Made by a program: the position numbers and the translations under genes. This document shows, one piece after another, positions 1 through 6,663 of a stretch of 64,000 bases of DNA. The DNA comes from Vibrio amylolyticus (GTDB lineage Bacteria > Pseudomonadota > Gammaproteobacteria > Enterobacterales > Vibrionaceae). The DNA lies in the NCBI RefSeq assembly GCF_023145695.1, contig NZ_JAJHVV010000018.1:1-64000 (forward strand), in the 5' to 3' direction. The notes below the pieces were generated by a model. It made no database searches and had not been told where the DNA came from. It worked only from the letters and a program-made list of their open reading frames with translations. How positions within the stretch are numbered: position 1 is the stretch's first letter; each line of letters begins with the position of its first letter.

Positions 1-89
1 CCGCATTAAGGTGTGAGCGGCGCTTGGCTATACTTGAGCGAAGCGAAACTGCCAAGCGTTGCGAATCACTCTTAAATGCTTTGTTATAC
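1..89 (-). repeat. attC: attC recombination site (partial, cut by window edge)
   Basis: The end nearest the HNH cassette carries the R'' core gttatac at 83-89 (read on the minus strand as GTATAAC) next to the conserved GCCAAGCGTT block at 51-60. The other end of the site lies outside the window. It closes the cassette that encodes the HNH protein. Confidence 0.8.
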
Positions 90-94
90 GTATG

Positions 95-925
95 CTAGTC
101 GACATGCATTGCTGACACCGCATAACTTTCTAGCTTCTGTTTAGCCATGTCCAGTTTATTTCGTGCGGAGTTGTCATTGCTATTAGTCTTTAGGTATTCA
201 GACAGGTACTTAACCTCAATGTGGGTTAAAGCGATTCGCAATGATAGTAGCCAGTTTGGAGTACCTAAATTATGAGACTCCCAATTACGGTTTTCAAAGG
301 GGTTTTGGTAATATGGAACGTCTGTAAAAGTTGATTCTGGGATATTTTTTAGCTCCAGAAGTACATTTAGATCTTCGACTAACGCTTCATCACTTTCACG
401 CAGTCTATTTAACAAAGCTTCAATACCAGAAACAGCATTATGTGCATCAGCTATGACCTCATCAAAACTTGCTTGCCCATTAACTTCCATCGCAAGCCCA
501 GAATCGAGATTATAATGTTCGACTTGGTTTAAACGTTCAATGTTTGACCAATAGAGTTGCATTTCACTTACTAATTTTTGCAACTCCGCTTCATCAATTT
601 TGAAGTCCGACTTCAAGAATTGTTGTTCGTGATCTAGCTTGATTTTACGCAAACATTCAATCGTATACTCGTCCGTATCGTCTGTTTCGATATGATGGGG
701 ATAACAGAAAATTACTAAATTATCATAGTTTCTTCGGTATTCATCGTTGCTAGCGGCATTAAACCTTTCACCACCCTCGGAGGCTGCTTCGATGTGACAG
801 ACTTGAGCAATGAACTTATTTTTACTGTTTACAACAGATTGAGTACAACCGGGGAATGCACATTGATTGCCTGAACGCGCAAACAGAGCTCTTAGAGTGT
901 CTGCTTTTGGAGCTAATCTAGCCAT
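95..925 (-). CDS. HNH endonuclease-like cassette protein
   Basis: This is a 276-residue cassette protein. Its N-terminal part has the layout of an HNH nuclease with a structural zinc knuckle: C22-x4-C27, then H44 in the sequence CHIEAAS, then N69 followed by C74 and H77-H78. The C-terminal half (about 110-276) is mostly helical and polar, and I do not recognise it. The start at 923-925 has a very good ribosome site (TTAGGAG four bases before ATG). The stop lies six bases before the attC. A DNA-cutting role is inferred from the motif only. As an integron cassette it could act in phage defence, since stand-alone HNH proteins in arrays often do, but nothing here proves this. No partner gene is present in the same cassette. 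Confidence 0.8.
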   Translation of the reverse strand: MARLAPKADTLRALFARSGNQCAFPGCTQSVVNSKNKFIAQVCHIEAASEGGERFNAASNDEYRRNYDNLVIFCYPHHIETDDTDEYTIECLRKIKLDHEQQFLKSDFKIDEAELQKLVSEMQLYWSNIERLNQVEHYNLDSGLAMEVNGQASFDEVIADAHNAVSGIEALLNRLRESDEALVEDLNVLLELKNIPESTFTDVPYYQNPFENRNWESHNLGTPNWLLSLRIALTHIEVKYLSEYLKTNSNDNSARNKLDMAKQKLESYAVSAMHVD

Positions 926-948
926 AAATCTCCTAACTATGATAATAC

Positions 949-1074
949 GTATAACGCCTTGTTAACTAGTGACAAAACAATGCCACTAAACCTAATATGA
1001 CCACCTTAACCACAAAATATGACCATTACAAAAGTGCCAAGCGTTTTGGAATCCAGTTGAACAATTTGTTATAC
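949..1074 (-). repeat. attC: attC recombination site
   Basis: This 126-bp site is bounded by the complementary cores gtataac (949-955) and gttatac (1068-1074) and has the internal AACGCC and GCCAAGCGTT blocks shared with the other sites. It is the 3' recombination site of the VOC-protein cassette. Confidence 0.88.
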
Positions 1075-1086
1075 GATCTTTACCAC

Positions 1087-1509
1087 TTACTCATACAAGT
1101 ACATTTCATCAGGATTATCTGATAAATATTCTGTTAACTCCCACTCGAAACCAGCTGCATCGAAAAAATACGCTCGTTTACGATATGCTTCTTCCGGTGC
1201 AAGAATACCTCGACGGTAGCCTTCTTTAACCAGATTTTCCTCTATAATTTCAATACTTTCTACAACTAAAGCGATATGATTAACACCAAAGTTTTTGTAA
1301 GCTTTCTGAGCGTTACTTGGTGAAAGCGAGTCTAGGTGAGGCTCCTGAAGCGCAAAATAACACTGTTCATTTCCAACATGAGCCCAGCGATGACTGGTGT
1401 GAGATTTTACATCTTTTCGTACTTTAAAATCCGGCGCAATAATAGTTAAAAATGCTAGTGCTGCATCAATATCGGGAACGGTAATATTTAAATGCTCTAG
1501 TCTTGTCAT
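1087..1509 (-). CDS. VOC (glyoxalase/bleomycin-resistance/dioxygenase) superfamily cassette protein
   Basis: The protein has about 140 residues and one vicinal-oxygen-chelate fold. It starts with the typical LEHLNITVPD strand, has NHIALVV in the middle and ends in FFDAAGFEWELTEY, the usual position of the metal-binding glutamate. Candidate metal ligands are H6, the central H and the C-terminal E. The substrate cannot be deduced; relatives include glyoxalase-like and antibiotic-binding proteins. The ATG at 1507-1509 is preferred over a TTG six bases upstream, because AAGGA lies nine bases before the ATG but only three before the TTG. It is a stand-alone cassette gene on the minus strand. Confidence 0.85.
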   Translation of the reverse strand: MTRLEHLNITVPDIDAALAFLTIIAPDFKVRKDVKSHTSHRWAHVGNEQCYFALQEPHLDSLSPSNAQKAYKNFGVNHIALVVESIEIIEENLVKEGYRRGILAPEEAYRKRAYFFDAAGFEWELTEYLSDNPDEMYLYE

Positions 1510-1606
1510 TTTCAATTTTCCTTTTGAATGACTTATGGGAATTATGAATGAAGATAAAGCCTAACACCTCAACCTAACCTGAGGTAAAGCTAAAGTTTAT
1601 TTGATC

Positions 1607-1713
1607 GTATAACGCCTTAATAAGTGGCTGTAACCACTAGATTTACCGAGCCTATCAGACTCCAAGCCGAAAATGCCCAGCGTTGATAAGTCCACTTAAT
1701 TAACTTGTTAGTC
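1607..1713 (-). repeat. attC: attC recombination site
   Basis: The cores are gtataac (1607-1613) and gttagtc (1707-1713), and the site is 107 bp long. The internal blocks are slightly diverged (GCCCAGCGTTG instead of GCCAAGCGTT). It belongs to the cassette without a clear gene at 1714-1950. Confidence 0.85.
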
Positions 1714-1950
1714 GGTGGCTTTGTCATTGAATGCTGATTATTAGCACTAGCTTTTGCTATTAAAACCAATGCTCAACATTTGTAGAACTTACTTAGGTAA
1801 CAACTCTGCATTTAACTCGGCCAAACGAAGCGCCCTAAATTGAACAGTAACATCATGCGATCCAGTAGCGCCAAAAAGCGTTGCCAATAAAACAATACGC
1901 CGAAAGTTACTGAACCAACTTTAACCTTAAAACCTTTCAAAGCATTAAAC
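1714..1950 (-). pseudogene. ORF-less or decayed integron cassette body
   Basis: This cassette has about 237 bp between its attC and the next one and has no open frame of normal length. One minus-strand frame is open for 43 codons (1789-1920) and ends in a protein-like tail with FGATGSHDVTVQFRALR and a hydrophobic stretch before it. It has no ATG, only an internal TTG, and a stop lies directly upstream. It may be the 3' remnant of a secreted-protein gene, a very small gene with an odd start, or a cassette acting through RNA or promoter activity. Confidence 0.5.
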
Positions 1951-2045
1951 GACTAACGCCCTGTTAAGCGGTTAAAAATGTGTGCCATGTCTGAGCGAAG
2001 CGAGTCGGCACGCGTTTTTAATCCGACTTAAACAGATTGTTATGT
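1951..2045 (-). repeat. attC: attC recombination site (short form)
   Basis: The cores are gactaac (1951-1957) and gttatgt (2039-2045). At 95 bp this is the shortest complete site in the array. The centre forms a strong hairpin with TGAGCGAAGCGAGTCGG at its tip. It is the 3' site of the RidA-family cassette, whose TGA stop follows immediately at 2046-2048. Confidence 0.88.
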
Positions 2046-2507
2046 TCAGTCCTCAACTTCGAAGATTGAATCAATTATGATTGGTAAATTACCTCTGACG
2101 GAAGTTGCTCCAAAAACAGAACGAGCATGAACACCTTTGTTTCCGAAAACCTCTGCCATTAAATCAGAGCAACCGTCCAATACCTTTGGGTGCTGCTCAA
2201 ATTCTTCCGTTGCGTTCACAAAGCCTTGCAGCTTTACAACACGACTTATTTTATCAAGTGAGCCTAACTCTAATTCTAAGGCTGACAGAATATCGAGGCC
2301 TGTCGCTTTAGCAAACTCGTATCCTTGTGCCGTCGTATATTCCCGTCCAAGTTTCCCCTTAGGCACTGATTTAAGCCCAGCTACTGGGCCCTTGCCTGAA
2401 ACATAAAGTAAATTACCTGTACGAACACAATTACAATAGCTACCTTGAGGGTCGCTCGCTTCTGGTAACGATAAACCAAGTTCTTTCAATCTACTTTCTA
2501 TACTCAT
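2046..2507 (-). CDS. RidA family (YjgF/YER057c/UK114) cassette protein
   Basis: The gene encodes about 154 residues. The motifs GNLLYVSGKGP near the N-terminus, GYEFAKATGLDILSALE in the middle and VRGNLPIIIDSIFEV at the end match the larger RidA-like subgroup. RidA proteins form trimers that hydrolyse reactive enamine/imine intermediates from PLP enzymes; paralogues have other, mostly unknown, substrates. The start at 2505-2507 is chosen over the upstream ATG (2532-2534) because GGAGG lies directly before the ATGATG pair at 2505-2510. The stop lies at the attC boundary. This is a metabolic damage-control type of cassette, but its actual substrate is unknown. Confidence 0.87.
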   Translation of the reverse strand: MSIESRLKELGLSLPEASDPQGSYCNCVRTGNLLYVSGKGPVAGLKSVPKGKLGREYTTAQGYEFAKATGLDILSALELELGSLDKISRVVKLQGFVNATEEFEQHPKVLDGCSDLMAEVFGNKGVHARSVFGATSVRGNLPIIIDSIFEVED

Positions 2508-2530
2508 CATTCCTCCATGAATGCTAATGA

Positions 2531-2656
2531 ACATAACGCCCGGTTAAGTGGTGAGTAACGCACCACCTAAATAAATTCAAACACCGTAATCACACAAGCC
2601 AAATTTGACACCAATAGTGCCAAGCGTTGCGAATCCACTTGAACCGTTTGTTATAT
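2531..2656 (-). repeat. attC: attC recombination site
   Basis: The site runs from acataac (2531-2537) to gttatat (2650-2656), 126 bp, and is nearly identical in plan to the site at 3150-3275. The TAA stop of the metallopeptidase cassette (2651-2653) lies inside its R'' core. Confidence 0.9.
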
Positions 2657-3151
2657 GCCTGTGCGCAATAGTTTGATAAGCCTCAACCCGTCACTATCAA
2701 CCCCCGCATAACCTAAAAACCACTCTCCGTATTGAATAGGAGCAATTGTTAAAAGGAACTGGAATACGGAAAACCAAGCGCCGAATCGCACTAGAAATAC
2801 TATTATTTGGCCTTCGAGCACTCTACTCAATGCAAACAGTATCGCGGCACAAAGAGCTGAAACAATAGGTCCACCCATTATTGATACTATGTTCACTGCT
2901 TTTGTAAGCTCAGCTTGTGTTGAATAATAACCAACATTTAAAGGTATCAAACTGCTTTGAATTGATAGCCCACCGATAGATAACGAAGATACAAAATCAG
3001 AACTTCCTAATGTGATTTGAACTTTTTCGCCAGTAATTAAAATTGGAATGGCATGACCAATCTCATGGAGTAGCACTAAAAATGGCATTACAAATACAAA
3101 ACCGATTAGCAATGCAAAAGCAGTAGTCAATGGTATCTCCTCTAATGGCAT
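2651..3151 (-). CDS. Site-2-protease-like (M50-type) integral membrane metallopeptidase cassette
   Basis: The gene encodes up to 166 residues with about four hydrophobic segments. An HEIGH zinc-binding motif at about residues 29-33 sits inside the first membrane segment, and a DSDG motif at about 152-155 takes the place of the third metal ligand of M50 peptidases. This is the minimal layout of an intramembrane metalloprotease. The substrate is unknown; relatives cleave membrane-bound regulators. The start is uncertain. The ATG at 3149-3151 is formed right at the cassette junction, while a TTG at 3128-3130 has a strong AGGAG six bases before it, giving about 159 residues. I regard the TTG as the likely native start. 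This is an unusual gene type for a cassette. Confidence 0.78.
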   Translation of the reverse strand: MPLEEIPLTTAFALLIGFVFVMPFLVLLHEIGHAIPILITGEKVQITLGSSDFVSSLSIGGLSIQSSLIPLNVGYYSTQAELTKAVNIVSIMGGPIVSALCAAILFALSRVLEGQIIVFLVRFGAWFSVFQFLLTIAPIQYGEWFLGYAGVDSDGLRLIKLLRTGI

Positions 3152-3275
3152 ATAACGCCCGCTTAAGTTGTGAGTTACGCACCACTGAAGCCAAATTTTA
3201 AACCGTAATCACACAAACCAAAATTCCCACCAAAACCGCCAAGCGTTACGAATCAACTTGAAGCGCTTGTTAGGC
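3150..3275 (-). repeat. attC: attC recombination site of the first cassette
   Basis: The cores are atataac (3150-3156) and gttaggc (3269-3275), 126 bp. The R'' core contains the TAA stop of the acetyltransferase gene. Its core matches the attI-side core gcctaac at 3779-3785, as expected for the cassette most recently linked to attI. Confidence 0.9.
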
Positions 3276-3764
3276 ATCTAGGGCTAGTTGCCAGTACCCA
3301 ACGGAAACTTCTTGCCCAAACTTAACTCCGATTCGGTCAAACTCGCCAACCTTTTTAAAGCCCACACTCTCATGTAATGCAATACTGCTTGGGTTTGGTA
3401 GGGCGATTACACCTATAGCATTTTTAATGCCTTTACTTTTTAAGGAAGCGAGTAAATAGGTGTACAGAGCTTTACCAATCCCTTTACCAATGTTGTTAAC
3501 GGCAATATATATAGAGGGTTCAACGGTATATTTATATGCGGAACGTTTGTTCCATTGGCCAGCATAAGCATAACCTTCAATTTGTCCGTTGGTTTCGGCG
3601 ACAAGCCAAGGTAAACCTGCCGAGGTAACAATTTCAATTCGCTCTTTTAATGTCGCAGCGTTGATCGGTGTTTCTTCAAACGACACAGATGTAGTTTCGA
3701 CGTAGTGGTTATAAATAGCCACCATTTGCTGAATATCGGACTCAACTATTTCTCTAATTATCAT
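3270..3764 (-). CDS. GNAT N-acetyltransferase, phosphinothricin/methionine-sulfoximine acetyltransferase-like
   Basis: The protein has 164 residues and is a single GNAT domain. It has the features of the PAT/MddA group: IYNHYVETTSVSFEETP near the N-terminus, YAGQWNKRSAYKYTVEPSIYI, the acetyl-CoA loop NIGKGIGKALY at about 92-102, and the C-terminal ALHESVGFKKVGEF. These enzymes acetylate phosphinothricin, methionine sulfoximine/sulfone or related amino acids. The start is firm, with GGAGGATGC before the ATG at 3762-3764. It is the first cassette, directly beside attI, so it is in the best position for expression from an integron promoter. A resistance or detoxification role is an inference from family and position. 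Confidence 0.88.
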   Translation of the reverse strand: MIIREIVESDIQQMVAIYNHYVETTSVSFEETPINAATLKERIEIVTSAGLPWLVAETNGQIEGYAYAGQWNKRSAYKYTVEPSIYIAVNNIGKGIGKALYTYLLASLKSKGIKNAIGVIALPNPSSIALHESVGFKKVGEFDRIGVKFGQEVSVGYWQLALDA

Positions 3765-3778
3765 GCATCCTCCATGAT

Positions 3779-3850
3779 GCCTAACGCTTTATAGACGGAA
3801 ACTTTCCAGATAGTCTTCCACGCTACCGCCTTCTAGTTTTTTAGAATAAT
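3779..3850 (-). other. attI: attI integron insertion site (core at 3779-3785)
   Basis: Read on the minus strand, the core is GTTAGGC inside GCGTTAGGCATC, a match to the GTTRRRY insertion core. It marks the border between the invariant integrase side and the first mobile cassette. The exact outer limit of attI cannot be fixed by eye. A 22-bp block at 3795-3816 is repeated near the integrase promoter. Confidence 0.75.
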
Positions 3851-3919
3851 GACATGTTAATCCATATATTCATGTAAAACAGTGTATTAGGTTTTATTAA
3901 ACTTGTTGCCCATCACAAA

Positions 3920-3938
3920 ATACGGAATGTTTCCGTAT
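3920..3938. repeat. Perfect 8-bp inverted repeat upstream of the integrase gene
   Basis: ATACGGAA and TTCCGTAT flank a TGT spacer. The palindrome lies about 60 bp before the integrase start and overlaps the second copy of the direct repeat also found in attI. It could be a protein-binding site, but it has no typical terminator features. Confidence 0.7.
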
Positions 3939-3968
3939 AGTCTGCTTCATTCCCACTATTGTTTGTTG

Positions 3969-3984
3969 CTGTATGTATAAACAG
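3969..3984 (+). promoter_or_regulatory. LexA (SOS) box of the integrase promoter
   Basis: The sequence CTGTATGTATAAACAG matches the CTGT-N8-ACAG SOS-box consensus exactly and ends 12 bases before the integrase ATG. LexA control of integron integrases is established for Vibrio and class 1 integrons, so integrase expression should rise during SOS, for example after conjugation or antibiotic damage. Confidence 0.9.
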
Positions 3985-3996
3985 TGTGGGTAAGCA

Positions 3997-4971
3997 ATGA
4001 AATCACCATTTTTGAACTATATTCGCGAATACATGGCATCGCGGCATTATGCTCAGAAGACAATTAAGGCCTATGTGTATTGGATTAAGCAATACATTTT
4101 CTACCATAATAAGCATCACCCTAAAGAGCTAGGTGTAAAGGAGGTCGAGGCATTTTTGTCTGATCTTGTACTATCGCGAAATTTGGCGGCACGCTCACAG
4201 AGTCAAGCGCTGAATGCGCTCGTTTTCTTGTATAAACACATCATCGCAGAGCCTATCGATATAGACATGCGCTTTAGGCGTTCAGTCAAAGATAAAAAAC
4301 TGCCGACAGTTTTGACACAGCTTGAGGTTAAGGAATTGCTTGTTAATGTCGATCCACTTTATTTGTTACCAGCTCAGCTTATGTACGGCTCAGGCCTCCG
4401 TTTAATGGAGTGTTTACGCTTACGGTATCAAGATATTGATTTTGACTATTCGGCGCTTAGAGTATGGAGAGGAAAAGGGAATAAAAATCGTATCGTGACA
4501 CTTGCAAAAGAACTGCACCTACCTCTTAATCGTCAATTAGAACACGTGAAACTCATTTGGCAGCAAGACCGAAATCAACAAGACTACGAGGGCGTGTGGC
4601 TGCCTGATGCATTAGTGAAGAAGTACCCGAATGCTAATCAAGAGTTAAACTGGCAGTATCTATTTCCTTCCTTAAGGCGATCGGTGGATCCGACGAGCCT
4701 TTTGAGTCGTCGACACCACATTAATGAATCAAGCGTTCAAAAGGCCATTAAAAATGCAGCGAATAAGTCGAAGGTGAATAAAAATATTTCCTGCCATACG
4801 TTAAGGCATTCATTCGCTACGCACTTACTAGAAACAGGATCAGACATAAGAACCGTTCAAGAACAGCTAGGGCATACTGATGTTAAAACGACTCAAATCT
4901 ATACACATGTATTAGACAGAGGGGCAAGTGGGGTTAAAAGCCCATTATCTCATATATTCGTAAATACTTAA
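3997..4971 (+). CDS. intIA: Integron integrase (IntI, tyrosine recombinase)
   Basis: The enzyme has 324 residues and recombines folded single-stranded attC with attI, so it captures and shuffles cassettes. An N-terminal core-binding domain (about 1-95) is followed by the catalytic domain. Visible catalytic residues are R135 in SGLRLMECLRL, the lysine in GKGNKNRIV, H267 and R270 in HTLRHSF, H293 in LGHTDVKTT and the nucleophile Y302. An insertion rich in charged residues between about 190 and 250 corresponds to the integron-specific extra helix. Length and motifs fit the Vibrio chromosomal integrase. It is complete and apparently functional. The LexA box just upstream indicates SOS induction. 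Confidence 0.95.
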   Translation: MKSPFLNYIREYMASRHYAQKTIKAYVYWIKQYIFYHNKHHPKELGVKEVEAFLSDLVLSRNLAARSQSQALNALVFLYKHIIAEPIDIDMRFRRSVKDKKLPTVLTQLEVKELLVNVDPLYLLPAQLMYGSGLRLMECLRLRYQDIDFDYSALRVWRGKGNKNRIVTLAKELHLPLNRQLEHVKLIWQQDRNQQDYEGVWLPDALVKKYPNANQELNWQYLFPSLRRSVDPTSLLSRRHHINESSVQKAIKNAANKSKVNKNISCHTLRHSFATHLLETGSDIRTVQEQLGHTDVKTTQIYTHVLDRGASGVKSPLSHIFVNT

Positions 4972-5113
4972 CAAGCCGCCCAGCCAATGAAAGAATTTTA
5001 GTACCGCCCTAAATATAGATTGGATATCTACCGAAATTAAGTTGATTCTCTTGAACATCCAATCATTTACGCTTTATCCTGAAAACAAGCATACTTAACA
5101 GGACGTAAAGAAC

Positions 5114-6106
5114 ATGATTCGACTGGCGGTAATAGGAACAAACTGGATAACAGATCAATTTATTGAAGCAGCACTTTTAACAGGTTCATATAGGTTATCA
5201 GGTGTTTATTCTCGCAATACAGAGAGTGCAAAGCAGTTTAGTGAAAAATACGTGTCACCAGAAATATTTACTGATCTCGATGCCCTTGCTCAGTCTGCGT
5301 TAATAGATGCGGTGTACATCGCGAGCCCGAACTCTTTCCACGCTCCACAAGCTGAGCAATTGCTAAAGGCGGGGAAGCATGTCATCTGCGAGAAGCCGCT
5401 TGCGTCAAACTATCAACTGGCTAAACAGCTTTATCAAACAGCACGTGATAATAACGTGATTTTGTTTGAAGCGTTTATGACTCCTCATCTGCCAAACTTC
5501 ACAGTACTTAAGCAGGAATTGAATCAGATTGGTGCCTTGAGAAAGGCGACGATCAGCTATTGCCAATTCTCTTCTCGCTACCCGAAATACCTTAATGGTG
5601 AAAACCCAAATACGTTTAATCCAGAATTCTCAAATGGTTCTATCATGGACATTGGCTATTACTGTGTCGGAGCCGCCATTGCTTTGTTCGGTGAACCCAT
5701 TTCAATAAAAGCTCAAGCGCATTTGCTCGACTCAGGTGTAGATGGTAACGGAAGCGCAATCTTTCAATACAGTGGCTTTGATGTAGTGATTAACCATTCA
5801 AAGACCAGCGACTCTTATTTACCCAGTGAATTCCAAGGTGAAGAAGCTGCTCTTCAAGTCGAAATGATTTCGTTGTGTAATCGAGTAGAGAAAATAACTC
5901 GCGGACCTACAAAACAGGATGTGAGTGTTGAGCAAGTCCCGAATCGCATGTTTTATGAGGCGAAAGCGTTCGCCAAACAAGTCGAAGAAAATACAATGGA
6001 CGAGCATGACATCGAACGTTCACTTATAGTGTCTAAGGTTTTAACTGAGATTCGCAAACAAACGGGTGTCGTTTTTCCTACTGATGCTGTTCCAACTGAT
6101 GTATAG
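5114..6106 (+). CDS. Gfo/Idh/MocA family NAD(P)-dependent oxidoreductase
   Basis: The protein has 330 residues. The N-terminal Rossmann fold begins IRLAVIGTNWIT, which replaces the usual GxGxxG with a GTNWI variant. The conserved CEKPLASN motif at about residues 94-101 supplies the catalytic lysine of this family. The C-terminal part is the typical alpha/beta substrate domain. Members oxidise or reduce sugars, inositols or similar compounds; the substrate cannot be told from the sequence. A start at 5114 is supported by AGGACGT upstream. It is the first chromosomal gene after the integron and appears to be transcribed alone, with the OsmC gene following 82 bp later. Confidence 0.88.
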   Translation: MIRLAVIGTNWITDQFIEAALLTGSYRLSGVYSRNTESAKQFSEKYVSPEIFTDLDALAQSALIDAVYIASPNSFHAPQAEQLLKAGKHVICEKPLASNYQLAKQLYQTARDNNVILFEAFMTPHLPNFTVLKQELNQIGALRKATISYCQFSSRYPKYLNGENPNTFNPEFSNGSIMDIGYYCVGAAIALFGEPISIKAQAHLLDSGVDGNGSAIFQYSGFDVVINHSKTSDSYLPSEFQGEEAALQVEMISLCNRVEKITRGPTKQDVSVEQVPNRMFYEAKAFAKQVEENTMDEHDIERSLIVSKVLTEIRKQTGVVFPTDAVPTDV

Positions 6107-6188
6107 CAGGGGGGAGAGTTTAAACTTGTTGAGTTGTACTAATACCTGTTATCTTTCGCACTAAGAATTGAAGTAGTGAGACGTAAAG

Positions 6189-6587
6189 ATGCAAGCTGAA
6201 GTAAAGTGGATAGAAGATCTTAAATTCCTTGGCCAATCGCAATCGGGTCACTCCATTGTGATGGATGGTAGCGGTGGCGCAACGGCACCTAGCCCGATGG
6301 AAATGGTATTAATGGCCGCAGGTGGTTGTAGTTCTGTTGATGTGGTTGATGGCCTGAAAGAAGCAGGGCAGAAAGTAACGGGGTGTGTTGCCAAATTAAC
6401 GACAGAACGTCGTGAAACCGCGCCACGTATTTTTACTCAAGTGAATATTCATTTTGATGTCTCTGGTGAATCACTAAATGAAGACGTCGTAGCAAAAGTA
6501 GCGGCAGACTCGTTAGAAAAGTACTGCTCTGTTTGTTTGATGCTAGGTGAAGGTATTGAAATGACACACAGTTGGGAAATCGTTTAA
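6189..6587 (+). CDS. OsmC family peroxide-detoxification protein (YhfA-like)
   Basis: The protein has 132 residues with the OsmC/Ohr fold. The two redox cysteines are visible in AAGGCSSVDVVDGL (about residue 50) and in EKYCSVCLML (about residue 115), where a second cysteine follows three positions later. OsmC/Ohr proteins reduce organic hydroperoxides; the YhfA subgroup to which this sequence looks closest is less well characterised. The gene ends just before a strong terminator shared with the convergent DUF1254 gene. Confidence 0.88.
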   Translation: MQAEVKWIEDLKFLGQSQSGHSIVMDGSGGATAPSPMEMVLMAAGGCSSVDVVDGLKEAGQKVTGCVAKLTTERRETAPRIFTQVNIHFDVSGESLNEDVVAKVAADSLEKYCSVCLMLGEGIEMTHSWEIV

Positions 6588-6603
6588 ATACGAACTTGTT
6601 AAC

Positions 6604-6650
6604 AAAAAAGGCTCTACCCCTTGGAATGGCCAAGTGAGAGAGCCTTTTTT
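6604..6650. terminator. Bidirectional intrinsic terminator
   Basis: Inverted arms AAAAAAGGCTCT (6604-6615) and AGAGCCTTTTTT (6639-6650) lie between the convergent OsmC and DUF1254 genes and give a T-run in both directions. Confidence 0.88.
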
Positions 6651-6663
6651 AATGGGTGTGCAT

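Larger units (their letters stand above)
1..4971. mobile_element. Proximal end of a sedentary chromosomal integron
   Basis: A plus-strand integron integrase lies at 3997-4971, and a row of minus-strand single-gene cassettes lies on its promoter side, which is the classical integron arrangement. At least six complete cassettes can be delimited by attC repeats, plus part of one more at the left edge, so the array continues outside the window. The cassettes encode unrelated small proteins, and almost all carry their own ribosome binding site. The size and sequence similarity of the attC sites and the integrase type fit the Vibrio superintegron. The extent to the left is unknown. Confidence 0.93.

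Noticed and set aside
3841..3900. Cassette promoter Pc on the minus strand
   Set aside because: Several weak TTTACA/TTAACA-like boxes exist, but none has a well-spaced -10 element, so I do not call a promoter by eye.
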